A stretch of DNA of 52,490 nt from Oscillatoriales cyanobacterium (GCA_004293365.1 RDYN01000070.1:1-52490), one strand, 5' to 3'; counted from the stretch's first letter, positions 9,067 through 17,690 are shown. The notes: generated by a model not told the origin, from the sequence alone. Made by a program: numbers and translations.

Positions 9067-9277
9067 AAAGCTCGTACAGAAACCGGGTATTTGGGCGGGC
9101 GCTAAATATTAACTTGAGGAGCGATCGCCCGCCCGGTTCCTAAATTCAAATCTCAGATTAGTTTTGATAAATTGCGATCGCTCCAGAAAGTGCGATCGAC
9201 ATCTTAAATATAGCGCTTTTCAAATCTCGTGAGGTACTTGTCAGCCTACCAATTACCCATTAATATTTGTACCTCAC

Positions 9278-9488
9278 TGATATCATGTCCAGTTGATTAC
9301 CATCACAAAAAAGGTTCGTAGTGCGGACTTCAGTCCGCTTTCTGGCTGCGGACTGAAGTCCGCACTACTAACACAAAAACGGTTAGTAGTGCGGACTTCA
9401 GTCCGCTTTCTGGCTGCTTTCTGGCTGCGGACTGAAGTCCGCACTACGAACCTTAGTTATTGCGGTCAATCGACCGGACATGATATCA
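9278..9488. repeat. Palindromic element copy 2, duplicated hairpin
   Basis: The ends are TGATATCATGTCCAGTTGAT on the left and AATCGACCGGACATGATATCA on the right. Inside are two successive GTAGTGCGGACTTCAGTCC/GGACTGAAGTCCGCACTAC hairpins, the second with a duplicated TTTCTGGCTGC loop. It looks like copy 1 with an internal duplication. Confidence 0.85.
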
Positions 9489-9532
9489 CTTGAAAATTGC
9501 TATAAAAGTATCCTTCCCAAAGGCGCCTGCAC

Positions 9533-9572
9533 AAAAAAAGAGTTGAGACTTAGGGAAAATCTCAACTCTTTT
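9533..9572 (-). terminator. Rho-independent terminator of the sigma factor gene
   Basis: A perfect 9-bp stem GAGTTGAGA/TCTCAACTC (9540-9548 with 9560-9568) has an 11-base loop. On the minus strand it is followed by a run of seven T. It starts a few bases past the sigma factor stop codon. The plus-strand side also ends in TTTT, so it may work in both directions. Confidence 0.9.
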
Positions 9573-9577
9573 ACTGA

Positions 9578-10582
9578 CTAACTAGCCAAGTATTCTCGGA
9601 CTTGAGACTGGCGCCGCCGCAGGTGGGCGAGGGCTTGATGTTCTAGCTGTCGCACCCGTTCGCGGCTGAGATTCAGCCTTTCTCCGACTTTGGCCAGAGA
9701 CATTTCGGTGCCGTCTTCCAAACCGAAGCGCAGAACAATCACATCTCGTTGCTGGGGGGTAAGTTCCGATATTAAAGTATCGAGGTCTTGCCGCAGCAAT
9801 TCCGAAGTAATGTAGTTGTCTGGAGATGCTGTTTCATCTTCTAAGAGTTCTTGCAGTTCGGTATCTTGGTTATCTCCTACGCGCAAGTCCAAAGAAACTG
9901 GATGTCTTGCCATCAGCAGGTATTCCCGAATTTGGGAAGGGTGCAGTTCCAAGGCGGCGGCAATTTCCGCAGGCGAGGGAGAACGGCCCAACTGCTGGGT
10001 GAGTTCCCGCTGCACTTTTTTGATTTTATTGAGTTTTTCGGTGATGTGAATTGGCAATCGAATGGTGCGGGCGTGTTGGGCGATCGCGCGAGTGATTGCT
10101 TGGCGGATCCACCAGTAGGCATAGGTAGAAAATTTGTATCCCCGCATCGGGTCAAATTTTTCGACTCCCCGTTCTAAACCGAGGGTGCCTTCTTGAATTA
10201 AATCCAAGAATTCCATATTGCGTTTCTGGTATTTTTTGGCGATCGCGACTACTAGGCGCAAATTCGCTTCAATCATCTTTTGCTTGGCGCGCCGCCCTAA
10301 CTGCAAGATCCGGTTCAGTTCGGCTTCGGTCAACTCCATTTCGGCAGCCCACTCTTCATTCGTCAGATCTCGCTGCCATTCTTTAGCAAGCGCTTGTTTT
10401 GCTTCGATTAATTTCATCATTTGCTGTACCTGTTTCCCGAAAACAATCTCTTCTTCTCGGGTTAGCAGGGGTACTCGACCGATCTCGTGCAGATAGGTAC
10501 GAACCGTATCCGTTGAGGAGTATGGCCGGCTGCCCATGCGATCGGCTTTCACTGTTTTGGTTTTGGGGGTTGTAGTGGACAT
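9578..10582 (-). CDS. Group 2 RNA polymerase sigma factor (RpoD/SigA family)
   Basis: Sigma-70 family protein, 334 aa from the chosen start. Region 1.2 is DTVRTYLHEIGRVPLLTREEE. Regions 2.1-2.4 run from NLRLVVAIAKKYQKRN through DLIQEGTLGLERGVEKFDP to YAYWWIRQAITRAIAQ and RTIRLPIHI. Region 3 and then region 4.2 (SLAKVGERLNLSRERVRQLE) follow. It lacks the long acidic region 1.1 and the large insert of the principal SigA, so it is a group 2 factor, probably SigB/SigD-like; the exact letter cannot be fixed. In cyanobacteria such factors handle stress, dark and nutrient responses. ATG 10582 has an AAGGAG about 15 bases upstream; a TTG nine codons further up is less likely. Confidence 0.93.
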   Translation of the reverse strand: MSTTTPKTKTVKADRMGSRPYSSTDTVRTYLHEIGRVPLLTREEEIVFGKQVQQMMKLIEAKQALAKEWQRDLTNEEWAAEMELTEAELNRILQLGRRAKQKMIEANLRLVVAIAKKYQKRNMEFLDLIQEGTLGLERGVEKFDPMRGYKFSTYAYWWIRQAITRAIAQHARTIRLPIHITEKLNKIKKVQRELTQQLGRSPSPAEIAAALELHPSQIREYLLMARHPVSLDLRVGDNQDTELQELLEDETASPDNYITSELLRQDLDTLISELTPQQRDVIVLRFGLEDGTEMSLAKVGERLNLSRERVRQLEHQALAHLRRRQSQVREYLAS

Positions 10583-10629
10583 GGGTGAGTATTGCACTCC
10601 TTGTAACAACAGATAAAAAGTTGGTGATA

Positions 10630-10671
10630 CCCTGTCCCACTTGTAAAAGTGGGATAAAGACTGCGACAGGG
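10630..10671 (-). promoter_or_regulatory. Hairpin in the 5' leader of the sigma factor gene
   Basis: TCCCACTT and AAGTGGGA (10635-10642 with 10647-10654) form an 8-bp stem with a four-base loop. An outer pair CCCTG/CAGGG (10630-10634 with 10667-10671) encloses it. It lies about 50 bases upstream of the sigma factor ATG, on the transcribed side, and could affect mRNA stability or translation (inference). Confidence 0.4.
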
Positions 10672-11523
10672 GGGATGTTACCCCTCCTGTTTATCGGTGA
10701 CGATCGGTAGAAGCTTGTTGTATTGGATTACTTTTATGCTTGATTTTCCAGTAATCCCCGTCGATTTTCCGTAGCTCGCTAGCTTTAACGGCTAGTTTAA
10801 GGCGAAGTGAAGCAAGAGTTTACTTTTCTCAATACTATTTCCAATTTTGAGGATCGTAAAGGGTAAAAACCTCTGTCTTAAGGTAAAGATTCTACATTTT
10901 TCCTTAAGATTTTCAATTCCCTGCTAGTTTTAACTGCAACTCAGCTTCACAATACTCATGCAAACACGCTCATGCAAACAGACTCATGCAATTCGAGGGC
11001 TTTGTTTTGCTCTCTCTTCTATCATCGCTTGAATTTTTCTCGCTGCCTAGATGCTGCGATGCGAGATAACCGAACTCGATCGCCGTATTCGCTGCAAATT
11101 ACTGTTTAAAATATTTCTTGACATTTTTATTCAAATATGCTAATCAACTTCTGCTGTCAGTGAGTAAAGATATATTAAGAGCGGGATATTGGGCTATTTG
11201 AGTTAAATTTTGCCGATCGACTGAACAATATTTCACCTTATCCAAATTTTATGGAGTTAGGGATGAGGGGTGAGGGGTGTGAGGGCAAAAGCCCTTGCTT
11301 CATTCAGTTGACAGTTGTCAAGAAGGAAGAAGGAAGAAGGAAGAAGGAAGAAGGAAGAGTTGACGTGCATGACAATCTTCAATCTTCAATCCGCCAATCT
11401 TCAATCCGCCAATCCGCCAATCTAAAATCTAAAATCGCCGGGCCGCAGATGCAAGGAAGATAAACACGGATAAACGCAGATTATTTTCTGATTGGAAAGC
11501 GCAGGAAAGCAATCTTGTCTCAT
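10672..11523. other. Intergenic upstream of the sigma factor, with repeats at 11320-11490
   Basis: An ~850-base gap. The part to about 11310 is A/T-rich with no gene recognised; the sigma factor promoter must be here but cannot be picked out. 11320-11358 holds about five GGAAGAA heptamers. 11377-11440 holds CAATCTTCAATCCGCCAATC-type repeats. 11446-11490 is a copy of the CCGCAGATGCAAGG..GATAAACACGGATAAACGCAGATT repeat also seen near 17633, 29466 and 31655. A 70-codon plus-strand frame across these repeats is not a gene. Confidence 0.6.
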
Positions 11524-13260
11524 CTAAAATCCCAAATCCATTTTAGCAGATTCTGCCTCTGCAAATACCTCTGCGTCGGGCATTTCTTGCCAATCAATAT
11601 CCCCAATTTCCCTGTAAAATTGCTCGTCATAGGGACGAGTCTGCACAACTACCGGCATCGGTACGGCGTGCCCCAAAACTAATGCTTGCTGTTTCGAGTC
11701 GAGTTTGGCCAAAACCGATCGCAAACTCTGCCCTCCCGAAACACCCGTAAAGATAGCATCGATGTCTTTATCGTCGTTTAGCAAAGCTGTAATCCGCGTG
11801 CCGACTTGCGACATCACCTCGCCGTCGATACCGGAGGGACGCTGGTCTACAATCAGCAGGGTTACGAAGTATTTTCGCATTTCGCGGGCGATGGTGCCGA
11901 AAATAGTCGATCGCACGATCGCCGGATCGAGAAAGCGGTGGGCTTCCTCAATGGTAATCACTAACGGTTGCGGCTTTTCGCACGGATTTTTACTCTGCAA
12001 AAACTTGTCAGCTTTCTTCACGTAAGCTCCGTGAATGCGGCGAGTAATCACATTTGCAGCCAACATATAGGACAGCAAATCCGAGTGCGAACCGAACTCA
12101 ATTACTACATTTTTACCCGCATCCAAACACTGCAAAACCTCAGTTACATAATTTTTAGGACAGCGTTTGCGAATGTATTTTAGATCGTTCAAACGCTCTA
12201 ATTTGCGCTGCAAAGCCATAATCGAAGACTTATTTCCCCGCTTTTCTTCGCAAAAATTTTGAATATCTTCGTTAGTCATGTCCAGCAACTTATTGATCCA
12301 ACCCTTGCCCAACTCATTGCGTAAAATAATTGCATTTTCGATACTAGCTTCCGACAAATTCAACTCGCGCTGCACCAGCGAGATATCTTCCACTTCAATT
12401 TCCTCGAAACTCAAAAACAACTCTTGAGCGTCGCGAACTCCCCGGCGTTTTGTCGATTCTGGATCGAGAGTATAAATCTGCATTTTATCGGGAAACAACT
12501 GCCGCAAACCTTTAACAGTGCTAAATTGTTTTCCTTCCGAAACAGCTTCCCACCCGTACTCCGAGTGCATATCAAAAATTAGATTGACAGCAGCTTGCTT
12601 GCGAATAATTCCCGACAGCAGCAAGCGCGTCAGAAAAGATTTTCCGGTTCCCGACTTACCAAAAACTCCGTTGCTGCGTTCCACAAATCTGTCTAAATCC
12701 AAGCACACGGCAACGTCCATGTCAATCGGTTTGCCGATCGCAAAATTGCGGCGGTACGGGTCATCTTCCCAGCCAAAAACCGCCCTAAAATCGGTTTCTT
12801 TGGCATCAAACACCTGGGAAAAGTGGCTGGGAATCGTTTTCACCGGCAGCAATTCCATATCGGCGCCACTTTGCGGCTCAAATGAACCCAAATTTCCCAA
12901 GGCCAGCTTTTTATCGGGGACTCCGTTACCTGTGGGATTGAAGATGGCTTGAGATTTTTCTTTTTCCGCAGTCAGCATCAACATGGGCGCAAGCTCGATC
13001 GTACCGTAGGTGCTGCTACCGGCGAGGACTGCGAGGAGAAAATCGTCGTTGGGGTTGGGAGGGTTGGATAAAATCCGAGTGCTGGATGTTCCGAGGGACA
13101 CGTCGGTGAGCATACAGAAAAAGTGCGATCGTACCCCCCGCACTACTAAAAATTTCCCCACCCTCATATCTTCCACCGAAACATCGGCGTGCAGCCGCAC
13201 TTCTAATCCCTTGCTGAGGGAACCTTGAATAACAGAGCCTAACGGTTTGTCATTAATCAT
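11524..13260 (-). CDS. HerA/DUF87-type ATPase
   Basis: A 578-residue P-loop ATPase of the HerA/FtsK-like class. An N-terminal beta-rich HerA-barrel-like region (about 1-115) starts with GSVIQGSLSKGLEVRL. The Walker A GKSGTGKS is at residues 201-208. A DMHSEYGWEAV segment and a Walker B region VITIEEAHRFLDP follow, then an arginine-type motif near IVDQRPSGIDGEVMSQ. HerA proteins are hexameric DNA translocases that partner with nucleases such as NurA. No nuclease gene is adjacent, so its task is unknown; many cyanobacteria carry this stand-alone form. It follows the pentapeptide gene on the same strand after a repeat-filled 269-base gap. Confidence 0.9.
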   Translation of the reverse strand: MINDKPLGSVIQGSLSKGLEVRLHADVSVEDMRVGKFLVVRGVRSHFFCMLTDVSLGTSSTRILSNPPNPNDDFLLAVLAGSSTYGTIELAPMLMLTAEKEKSQAIFNPTGNGVPDKKLALGNLGSFEPQSGADMELLPVKTIPSHFSQVFDAKETDFRAVFGWEDDPYRRNFAIGKPIDMDVAVCLDLDRFVERSNGVFGKSGTGKSFLTRLLLSGIIRKQAAVNLIFDMHSEYGWEAVSEGKQFSTVKGLRQLFPDKMQIYTLDPESTKRRGVRDAQELFLSFEEIEVEDISLVQRELNLSEASIENAIILRNELGKGWINKLLDMTNEDIQNFCEEKRGNKSSIMALQRKLERLNDLKYIRKRCPKNYVTEVLQCLDAGKNVVIEFGSHSDLLSYMLAANVITRRIHGAYVKKADKFLQSKNPCEKPQPLVITIEEAHRFLDPAIVRSTIFGTIAREMRKYFVTLLIVDQRPSGIDGEVMSQVGTRITALLNDDKDIDAIFTGVSGGQSLRSVLAKLDSKQQALVLGHAVPMPVVVQTRPYDEQFYREIGDIDWQEMPDAEVFAEAESAKMDLGF

Positions 13261-13529
13261 TAGTCATTAGTCATTGGTTATTAGTCAGTAGTCATTAGTC
13301 AGTAGTCATTGGTCATTAGTCATTGGTTATTAGTTATTAGTCAGTAGTCATTGGTTATTGGTCATTAGCTGATGTTATTAGTCCGCAGTCTTTATTCTAC
13401 AGTTGTTAGTTGTTACCTGATGTTATTAGTCCGCAGTCTTGCTCCTACTTCGTTGTTAGCTGCTAACGGCTAATAACTGCTGACTAATGACTAATGACTG
13501 ATGACTGATGACTAATGACTGATGACTAA
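13261..13529. repeat. GTCATTAGTCATTGG low-complexity repeats
   Basis: Imperfect 7- to 10-base units of the type GTCATTAGTCATTGGTTATT fill 13261-13372. The complementary form GACTAATGACTGATGACTAA fills 13478-13530, and two copies of CTGATGTTATTAGTCCGCAG lie between. The two halves could fold on each other. The spacer separates the pentapeptide stop codon from the HerA start. Relatives occur at 24030, 44141 and 50375. Confidence 0.75.
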
Positions 13530-14969
13530 TTACCATTCCGATTCTAATGGCAGTTCAAAGAAACTCGGATTCAGCTCTACATCGGTCAAATCCGTTTCGC
13601 TCAAATAAGCATCGGTCAAAGATACCCCTTTCAAACTTGCGCCCTTCAGGTTAGCACCTTTCAGGTTAGCACCTCTGAGATTAACTCGGAATAAATGAGC
13701 ATCGCTCAAGTCTACCTCAGTTAAATCGGCTCCCTCCAAATTTACTCTCATCAAATCTGCTTTTCTGAGATCGGCTTCGTTTAACTTCGCGCCGCTGAGG
13801 TCAGCTTTTGTCAAGTCTACACCTCTCAAGTCGGCGCCGCTCAAGTTAGCGAACAGCAAAGTAGCTCCGGTGAAATCTGTTTCCCTCAAATCTGCATCGC
13901 TCAAATTAGCGCCGCTGAGGTCGGCCCTTGTTAAGTCTACACCCCGGAGGTCAGAAGAACTCAAGTTTACTTGGTGCAAAATTGCGCCGCTTAGATCGGC
14001 TCCTCTCAAGTCTGTTCCCTCCAAGTTTGCACCTTTGAGGTAAGCTTTTTTTAAGCTAGCTTTACTGAGGTCTACATTTTTGAGATTGACCGAACTCAAG
14101 TTAGAAGCGCTCAAATTAGCTCCGCTTAAATCTGACCCGTTTAAGTCGGCTCCGGTTAAGTTTACCCCTTGCAGCGATACATTGGGAGCAATTAAATAAG
14201 CTCCGCCCAGACGGGGGTCAATACCTTCTGAAAACAATGTTTGGTTGCTGTAAACAGCTTTTTCTAAAATGACGCCGCTGAGACTGGCTTCCCTCAAGTC
14301 CGCTGCGCTGAGGTTGGCTCCTGCTAAGTTTGCCCGATCGAGTTTCGCTCCAAATAAAATAGCTTTATATAAGTTTGTCCGCCGCAAATCGGCTCCTTTT
14401 AAATCGGCTCCGGTCAAATCTACCATAGCCAGATTTAATCCCGGGAGCGAGGCATTGGGAGCTAACAAAATTGCTCCCATTGCAGCGGGGTCAATCTCTT
14501 CGGGAAAGATAGTCCGGTTGTTGTAGACTGTCTTCTCTAAAATAGCGCCAGTCATCTGAGAACCGCGCAAATCTGCTCCGCTGAGATTGGCTCTGGTTAA
14601 GTTGGCTTGTTGGAGATTTGCTCCAACTAAATTGGCCTTGATCAAACTTGCTTGTTTGAGGTTGGCTCCCGTGAGTTCCGCTCCTACCAAAGTAGCTTCT
14701 CGGAGGAAAGCACCTGTCAAATCGGTTCTGGTGAGGTTAGCTAAATTCAGAAACGACTCAGCTAAATCCGCACCGCTGAGATTGGCGCGGGTGAGATCTG
14801 CTTCGATCAGATCTGCATACCTGAGAATTGCGTCGCTGAGATTGGTTTCTCGGAGGTCTGTTCCCCTGAGGTTGGCTCCCCGGAGTTCCGCACCGCCGAG
14901 GTTGGTGCCTTTAAGCGGTTGTCCCCTGAGGTCGAGCCGGTGCAAAAAGTCACCAACGTTCATTTCCAT
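13530..14969 (-). CDS. Pentapeptide-repeat protein
   Basis: 479 residues, almost entirely A(D/N)LXX pentapeptide repeats, which fold as a right-handed quadrilateral beta-helix. Runs such as LRGANLRGTDLRETNLSDA and LSGANLSDADLRETDFTGA are typical. Two non-repeat breaks, near residues 142-185 and 232-280, resemble each other: ILEKTVYNNRTIFPEEIDP versus ILEKAVYSNQTLFSEGIDP, each followed by a GA..LAPN-S/V-SL segment. This indicates an internal duplication of a large block. No signal peptide, so probably cytoplasmic. It starts 27 bases after the ribBA stop on the same strand and is probably co-transcribed with it. Molecular role unknown; such proteins are very common in cyanobacteria. Confidence 0.92.
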   Translation of the reverse strand: MEMNVGDFLHRLDLRGQPLKGTNLGGAELRGANLRGTDLRETNLSDAILRYADLIEADLTRANLSGADLAESFLNLANLTRTDLTGAFLREATLVGAELTGANLKQASLIKANLVGANLQQANLTRANLSGADLRGSQMTGAILEKTVYNNRTIFPEEIDPAAMGAILLAPNASLPGLNLAMVDLTGADLKGADLRRTNLYKAILFGAKLDRANLAGANLSAADLREASLSGVILEKAVYSNQTLFSEGIDPRLGGAYLIAPNVSLQGVNLTGADLNGSDLSGANLSASNLSSVNLKNVDLSKASLKKAYLKGANLEGTDLRGADLSGAILHQVNLSSSDLRGVDLTRADLSGANLSDADLRETDFTGATLLFANLSGADLRGVDLTKADLSGAKLNEADLRKADLMRVNLEGADLTEVDLSDAHLFRVNLRGANLKGANLKGASLKGVSLTDAYLSETDLTDVELNPSFFELPLESEW

Positions 14970-14996
14970 GTCGATTTGCCCTTTCTATTCTTGACC

Positions 14997-16811
14997 CTAG
15001 CTTGACATTCCGAGGGCAGAATCGGGAATAGGGGAAAAACTATAGATTTTTTGAGGTTGAAGCTTTGTACACGCGGACGCGACTTGTCCCAGGGGGAAGC
15101 TTTCGCGATCGAGCTGGACTTGCAGGATTTTGAGCGGATCTGCGCCGGAGGAAACCATGAATTCTAATGTTTGCAAGTCGGGATCTGTGCTGATCGAGTC
15201 GAGAATTTGGACGATCGCCCTGACGTAAGGATGATTTTGGTCCGAGTACCAGTCGGGGGCGGCGAGTCCGGCTTGATCGAAGCCAAGGTGAAAGATCGTG
15301 GAGCCTTCTCCGAACAGGGCTATACCCACCGGTCGGGCTTCTTCTTTCAGCAATAAATCGTGTTTTGCCGCCAAATGCCGCAGTTTTTCGAGGTGTTCGT
15401 ACCGATTTTGAATGGCAGAATCTTCCTCTTTTCCTTCTTCCCCCGAACCTCTTCCTTCTTCCCCCGAACCTCTTCCTTCTTCCTTCTTCCTTCTTCCTTC
15501 TTCCTTCTTCCTTCTTCCTTCTTCCTTCGTTTCGTTCCACTGAATCGCCACTGTGACTAAATAAGTTTGCAGCAGCATATGACCGAGTTTTTCGGCTTTG
15601 GTTGCCAGATAGATCGAGTTGTAATCTGTGGCTTCAATGAGTAAGGGGACGCGATCGGCTACTTCAATGCCGTAACCTTTCAAACCGGCAATTTTGCGCG
15701 GGTTGTTGGTAATCAACCGAATTTTTTTCACTCCCAAATCGTTAAGCATTTGTGCTCCAACGCCGTAGTTCCGCAAGTCGGCGGGAAATCCCAGCCGCTC
15801 GTTAGCTTCTACGGTATCGTATCCGATGTCTTGCAGCGAGTAAGCTTTTAGTTTATTCACCAATCCAATGCCCCGACCTTCTTGGCGCAAGTAAACTATG
15901 ACGCCGCAACCGGCATTTTCGATCATTTTCAGTGCCGCTTGCAGTTGCATCCGACAGTCGCAGCGCAAGGAGCCCAAAGCATCTCCGGTCAGACATTCCG
16001 AATGCACCCGCACCATCACGGGTTTGTCTTTAAATTCTGCCGGGTCGCCCTTGACAATGGCAACGTGTTCTGAGTTGTCTTGAGTGTCGCGGTAGGCGTA
16101 AATCATAAACTCGCCGAATTCAGTGGGCAATTTGGCGACTGTTTCGCGGCGGACAAATCGATCGTGCTTCAGTCGGTAGCTAATTAAGTCAGCAATGCTG
16201 ATGATTTTGAGGTTGTGGGTTTTGGCGTATTCGATTAATTCCGGCAACCTCGCCATGGAACCGTCGGGGTTTTGAATTTCGCAGATGACGCCGCTGGGAT
16301 AGAGGCCGGCGAGTCTGGCGAGGTCAACGGAGGCCTCGGTGTGACCGGCGCGTTTGAGGACGCCACCGTCGATCGCCCGCAGCGGGAAAATGTGACCGGG
16401 ACGGCGCAAGTCTTGAGGTTTGGTATCCGGGTGGATGGCTACTTGGATGGTGCGGGCCCTGTCTTCGGCGGAGATGCCGGTACTGACGCCGTTGACTGCA
16501 TCGATGCTGACGGTAAAGGCAGTTTGGTTCTTGTCGGTGTTTTTGCTGACCATCAGGGGCAGTTCGAGGCGATCGAGCCTTTCGCCGCTTAAGGCCAGAC
16601 AAATCAAACCCCGGGCGTTCACTGCCATAAAATTGATGTTGTCAGGGGTGGCGAATTGGGCGGCACAAATCACGTCGCCTTCGTTTTCGCGGTTCTCGTC
16701 ATCGACTACTACCAGCATCCGACCTGCTTTCAGGTCTGCGAGGGCGCTGTCAATTGAGTCAAATTGAAAGGATTGAGTTGAGGTGTTGTTATTTGGCACT
16801 GAGGAGTTCAA
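14997..16811 (-). CDS. ribBA: RibBA: DHBP synthase / GTP cyclohydrolase II
   Basis: Bifunctional enzyme for the two entry reactions of riboflavin synthesis. Residues 1 to about 210 form the 3,4-dihydroxy-2-butanone-4-phosphate synthase domain (DDENRENEGD and RPGHIFPLRA). About 215-415 is GTP cyclohydrolase II with the zinc cysteines in SECLTGDALGSLRCDC and the RQEGRGIGL loop. A C-terminal extension of cyanobacterial type follows (KLRHLAAKHDLLLKEEARPV to the end). Between AIQWNE and AIQNRYEHLEKL lies a charged insert (about 429-462) made of EEGRRKK and GSGEEGR repeats, encoded by a heptanucleotide array; the frame is kept. The start drawn is TTG; a GTG four codons in is the alternative. Confidence 0.93.
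   Translation of the reverse strand: MNSSVPNNNTSTQSFQFDSIDSALADLKAGRMLVVVDDENRENEGDVICAAQFATPDNINFMAVNARGLICLALSGERLDRLELPLMVSKNTDKNQTAFTVSIDAVNGVSTGISAEDRARTIQVAIHPDTKPQDLRRPGHIFPLRAIDGGVLKRAGHTEASVDLARLAGLYPSGVICEIQNPDGSMARLPELIEYAKTHNLKIISIADLISYRLKHDRFVRRETVAKLPTEFGEFMIYAYRDTQDNSEHVAIVKGDPAEFKDKPVMVRVHSECLTGDALGSLRCDCRMQLQAALKMIENAGCGVIVYLRQEGRGIGLVNKLKAYSLQDIGYDTVEANERLGFPADLRNYGVGAQMLNDLGVKKIRLITNNPRKIAGLKGYGIEVADRVPLLIEATDYNSIYLATKAEKLGHMLLQTYLVTVAIQWNETKEEGRRKKEEGRRKKEEGRGSGEEGRGSGEEGKEEDSAIQNRYEHLEKLRHLAAKHDLLLKEEARPVGIALFGEGSTIFHLGFDQAGLAAPDWYSDQNHPYVRAIVQILDSISTDPDLQTLEFMVSSGADPLKILQVQLDRESFPLGQVASACTKLQPQKIYSFSPIPDSALGMSS
15427..15528. repeat. GGAAGAA heptamer array inside ribBA
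   Basis: 15475-15528 holds 7.7 perfect CCTTCTT units. Just before it are two copies of a 21-base unit containing CCCCCGAACCTCTTCCTTCTT. On the coding strand three heptamers make one EEGRRKK heptapeptide. Gain or loss of any number of units not divisible by three would frameshift the C-terminal extension. Confidence 0.9.
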
Positions 16812-17197
16812 GCGATAAACTGTATTGTTATCGAAATAGAATGTATTTTTGATTGTAACCTTTTGTTTCCGGCTGGGTGATTCTCCGAGCCAGATGAGTT
16901 TAACACCTTTTTTGAGCTTGTTTACTATAAATCTTGCTTTTTGTCAATCAAAAAATGACCGGAGTATTTAATGAGTTCGATCGAGATTGCGAGGCTTTTA
17001 GGGAAAGAGAAGGAAAATTATGTTGACTCTAAATCCGAATTTTTCAGATAAAAATACGATCGCGTTATGGCGCGGTTGAGTTGTTGATTTAGCAATTGTG
17101 GCGATGACGAAAGCAGCGACAAGCGATCGGATTGGCAATTCTCACCTATGATTTTCGGGCGATCGAGAGTACGCGGATGTAGCGCTATTGTTAAAAT
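16812..17197. other. Intergenic between ribBA and parD
   Basis: This gap must contain two divergent promoters (ribBA leftward, parD rightward). Sequence near 16910-16940 is A/T-rich, but no confident -35/-10 pair, operator palindrome, or ribB-type FMN riboswitch was recognised. Several CGATCG sites lie in the right half. Confidence 0.45.
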
Positions 17198-17224
17198 ATG
17201 AATCTGTCTGAGGGAGGTGGCGTA

Positions 17225-17485
17225 ATGAATATTACTTTAAGTCCAGAGCAATTGCAATTGATCGAGGCGCAATTGGCGCAGGGGCAGTTTAGTTCGCCTG
17301 GAGAGGTAATCACCAAAGCCCTCCAGACTCTGGCGCAAACCCAGAAGCATTATTCGGAGTGGGAGGAGGAAGTGCGTCAGTCGATTGAGGAAGCGGAGGC
17401 GGAACTATCGCGGGGTGAGGGAATTCCCTTAGAGACTGTGCCAGAACAATTGCAGGAAAAGTTTCGCAAGGCACGAGAGGTTTAG
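17225..17485 (+). CDS. ParD/CopG-type antitoxin
   Basis: 86 aa from the ATG at 17225, chosen because GGAGGTGG sits 5-10 bases upstream; an upstream ATG would add nine residues and overlap that site. MNITLSPEQLQLIEAQLAQGQFSSPGEVITKAL is a ParD/ribbon-helix-helix N-terminus: a strand followed by two helices with the FSSPGEVI turn. The C-terminal half is acidic and helical, as expected for toxin binding. ParD proteins bind and neutralise ParE gyrase toxins and repress their own operon. Two bases after the stop lies the start of a matching parE gene, but only its first 42 codons remain, so this is now an orphan antitoxin. Confidence 0.85.
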   Translation: MNITLSPEQLQLIEAQLAQGQFSSPGEVITKALQTLAQTQKHYSEWEEEVRQSIEEAEAELSRGEGIPLETVPEQLQEKFRKAREV

Positions 17486-17487
17486 GG

Positions 17488-17616
17488 ATGAGCCAATGCT
17501 TTGTCTCTCCAACTGCTAGCCGAGACTTGGATGCGGGCGATTATTTTGTGGCTCGCAATATCGAGGCTGGTGAGCGGTTGCTTCGGGAGTTTGAGGCAGT
17601 AAACAAGATTGCATAA
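17488..17616 (+). pseudogene. Truncated ParE-type toxin
   Basis: A short open frame of 42 codons beginning ATG 17488, two bases after the parD stop. It reads MSQCFVSPTASRDLDAGDYF and continues ARNIEAGERLLREFEAVNKI before a TAA at 17614-17616. This matches the N-terminal portion of RelE/ParE toxins (about 90-100 aa), including the SPxAxxDLxxxxDYF pattern; the usual EIADYI is shortened to AGDYF. The rest, with the catalytic/gyrase-binding part, is absent and is followed by dispersed CGCAGATAA repeats. It is therefore a decayed toxin remnant. Confidence 0.8.
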
Positions 17617-17632
17617 ATCTTGGATTGATACA

Positions 17633-17690
17633 AAAACCGCAGATAATGGCAGATAAACACAGATTAACGCAGATAATTTTAGATAGTTTT
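17633..17690. repeat. CCGCAGATAA..GATAAACACAGATTAACGCAGAT repeat
   Basis: A dispersed repeat of about 45-55 bases in which CGCAGATAA and CACAGATTAA alternate. It lies directly after the truncated parE frame. Other copies are at 11446-11490, 29466-29510 (inside the lipB 3' end) and 31655-31697 (abutting the stop of the 1218-aa gene). Confidence 0.6.

Noticed and set aside
11524..13260. HerA gene as part of a HerA-NurA or HerA-SIR2 defence pair
   Set aside because: No nuclease, SIR2 or other effector lies next to it; neighbours are a sigma factor and a pentapeptide protein, so there is no contextual support.
13261..13529. CRISPR-like or origin iterons
   Set aside because: Units are short, imperfect and variable in length, with no spacers and no dnaA or rep gene nearby.
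16812..17197. FMN riboswitch upstream of ribBA
   Set aside because: The conserved RFN words (AGGGGCGGGG..GACC) were looked for on the minus strand and not found.
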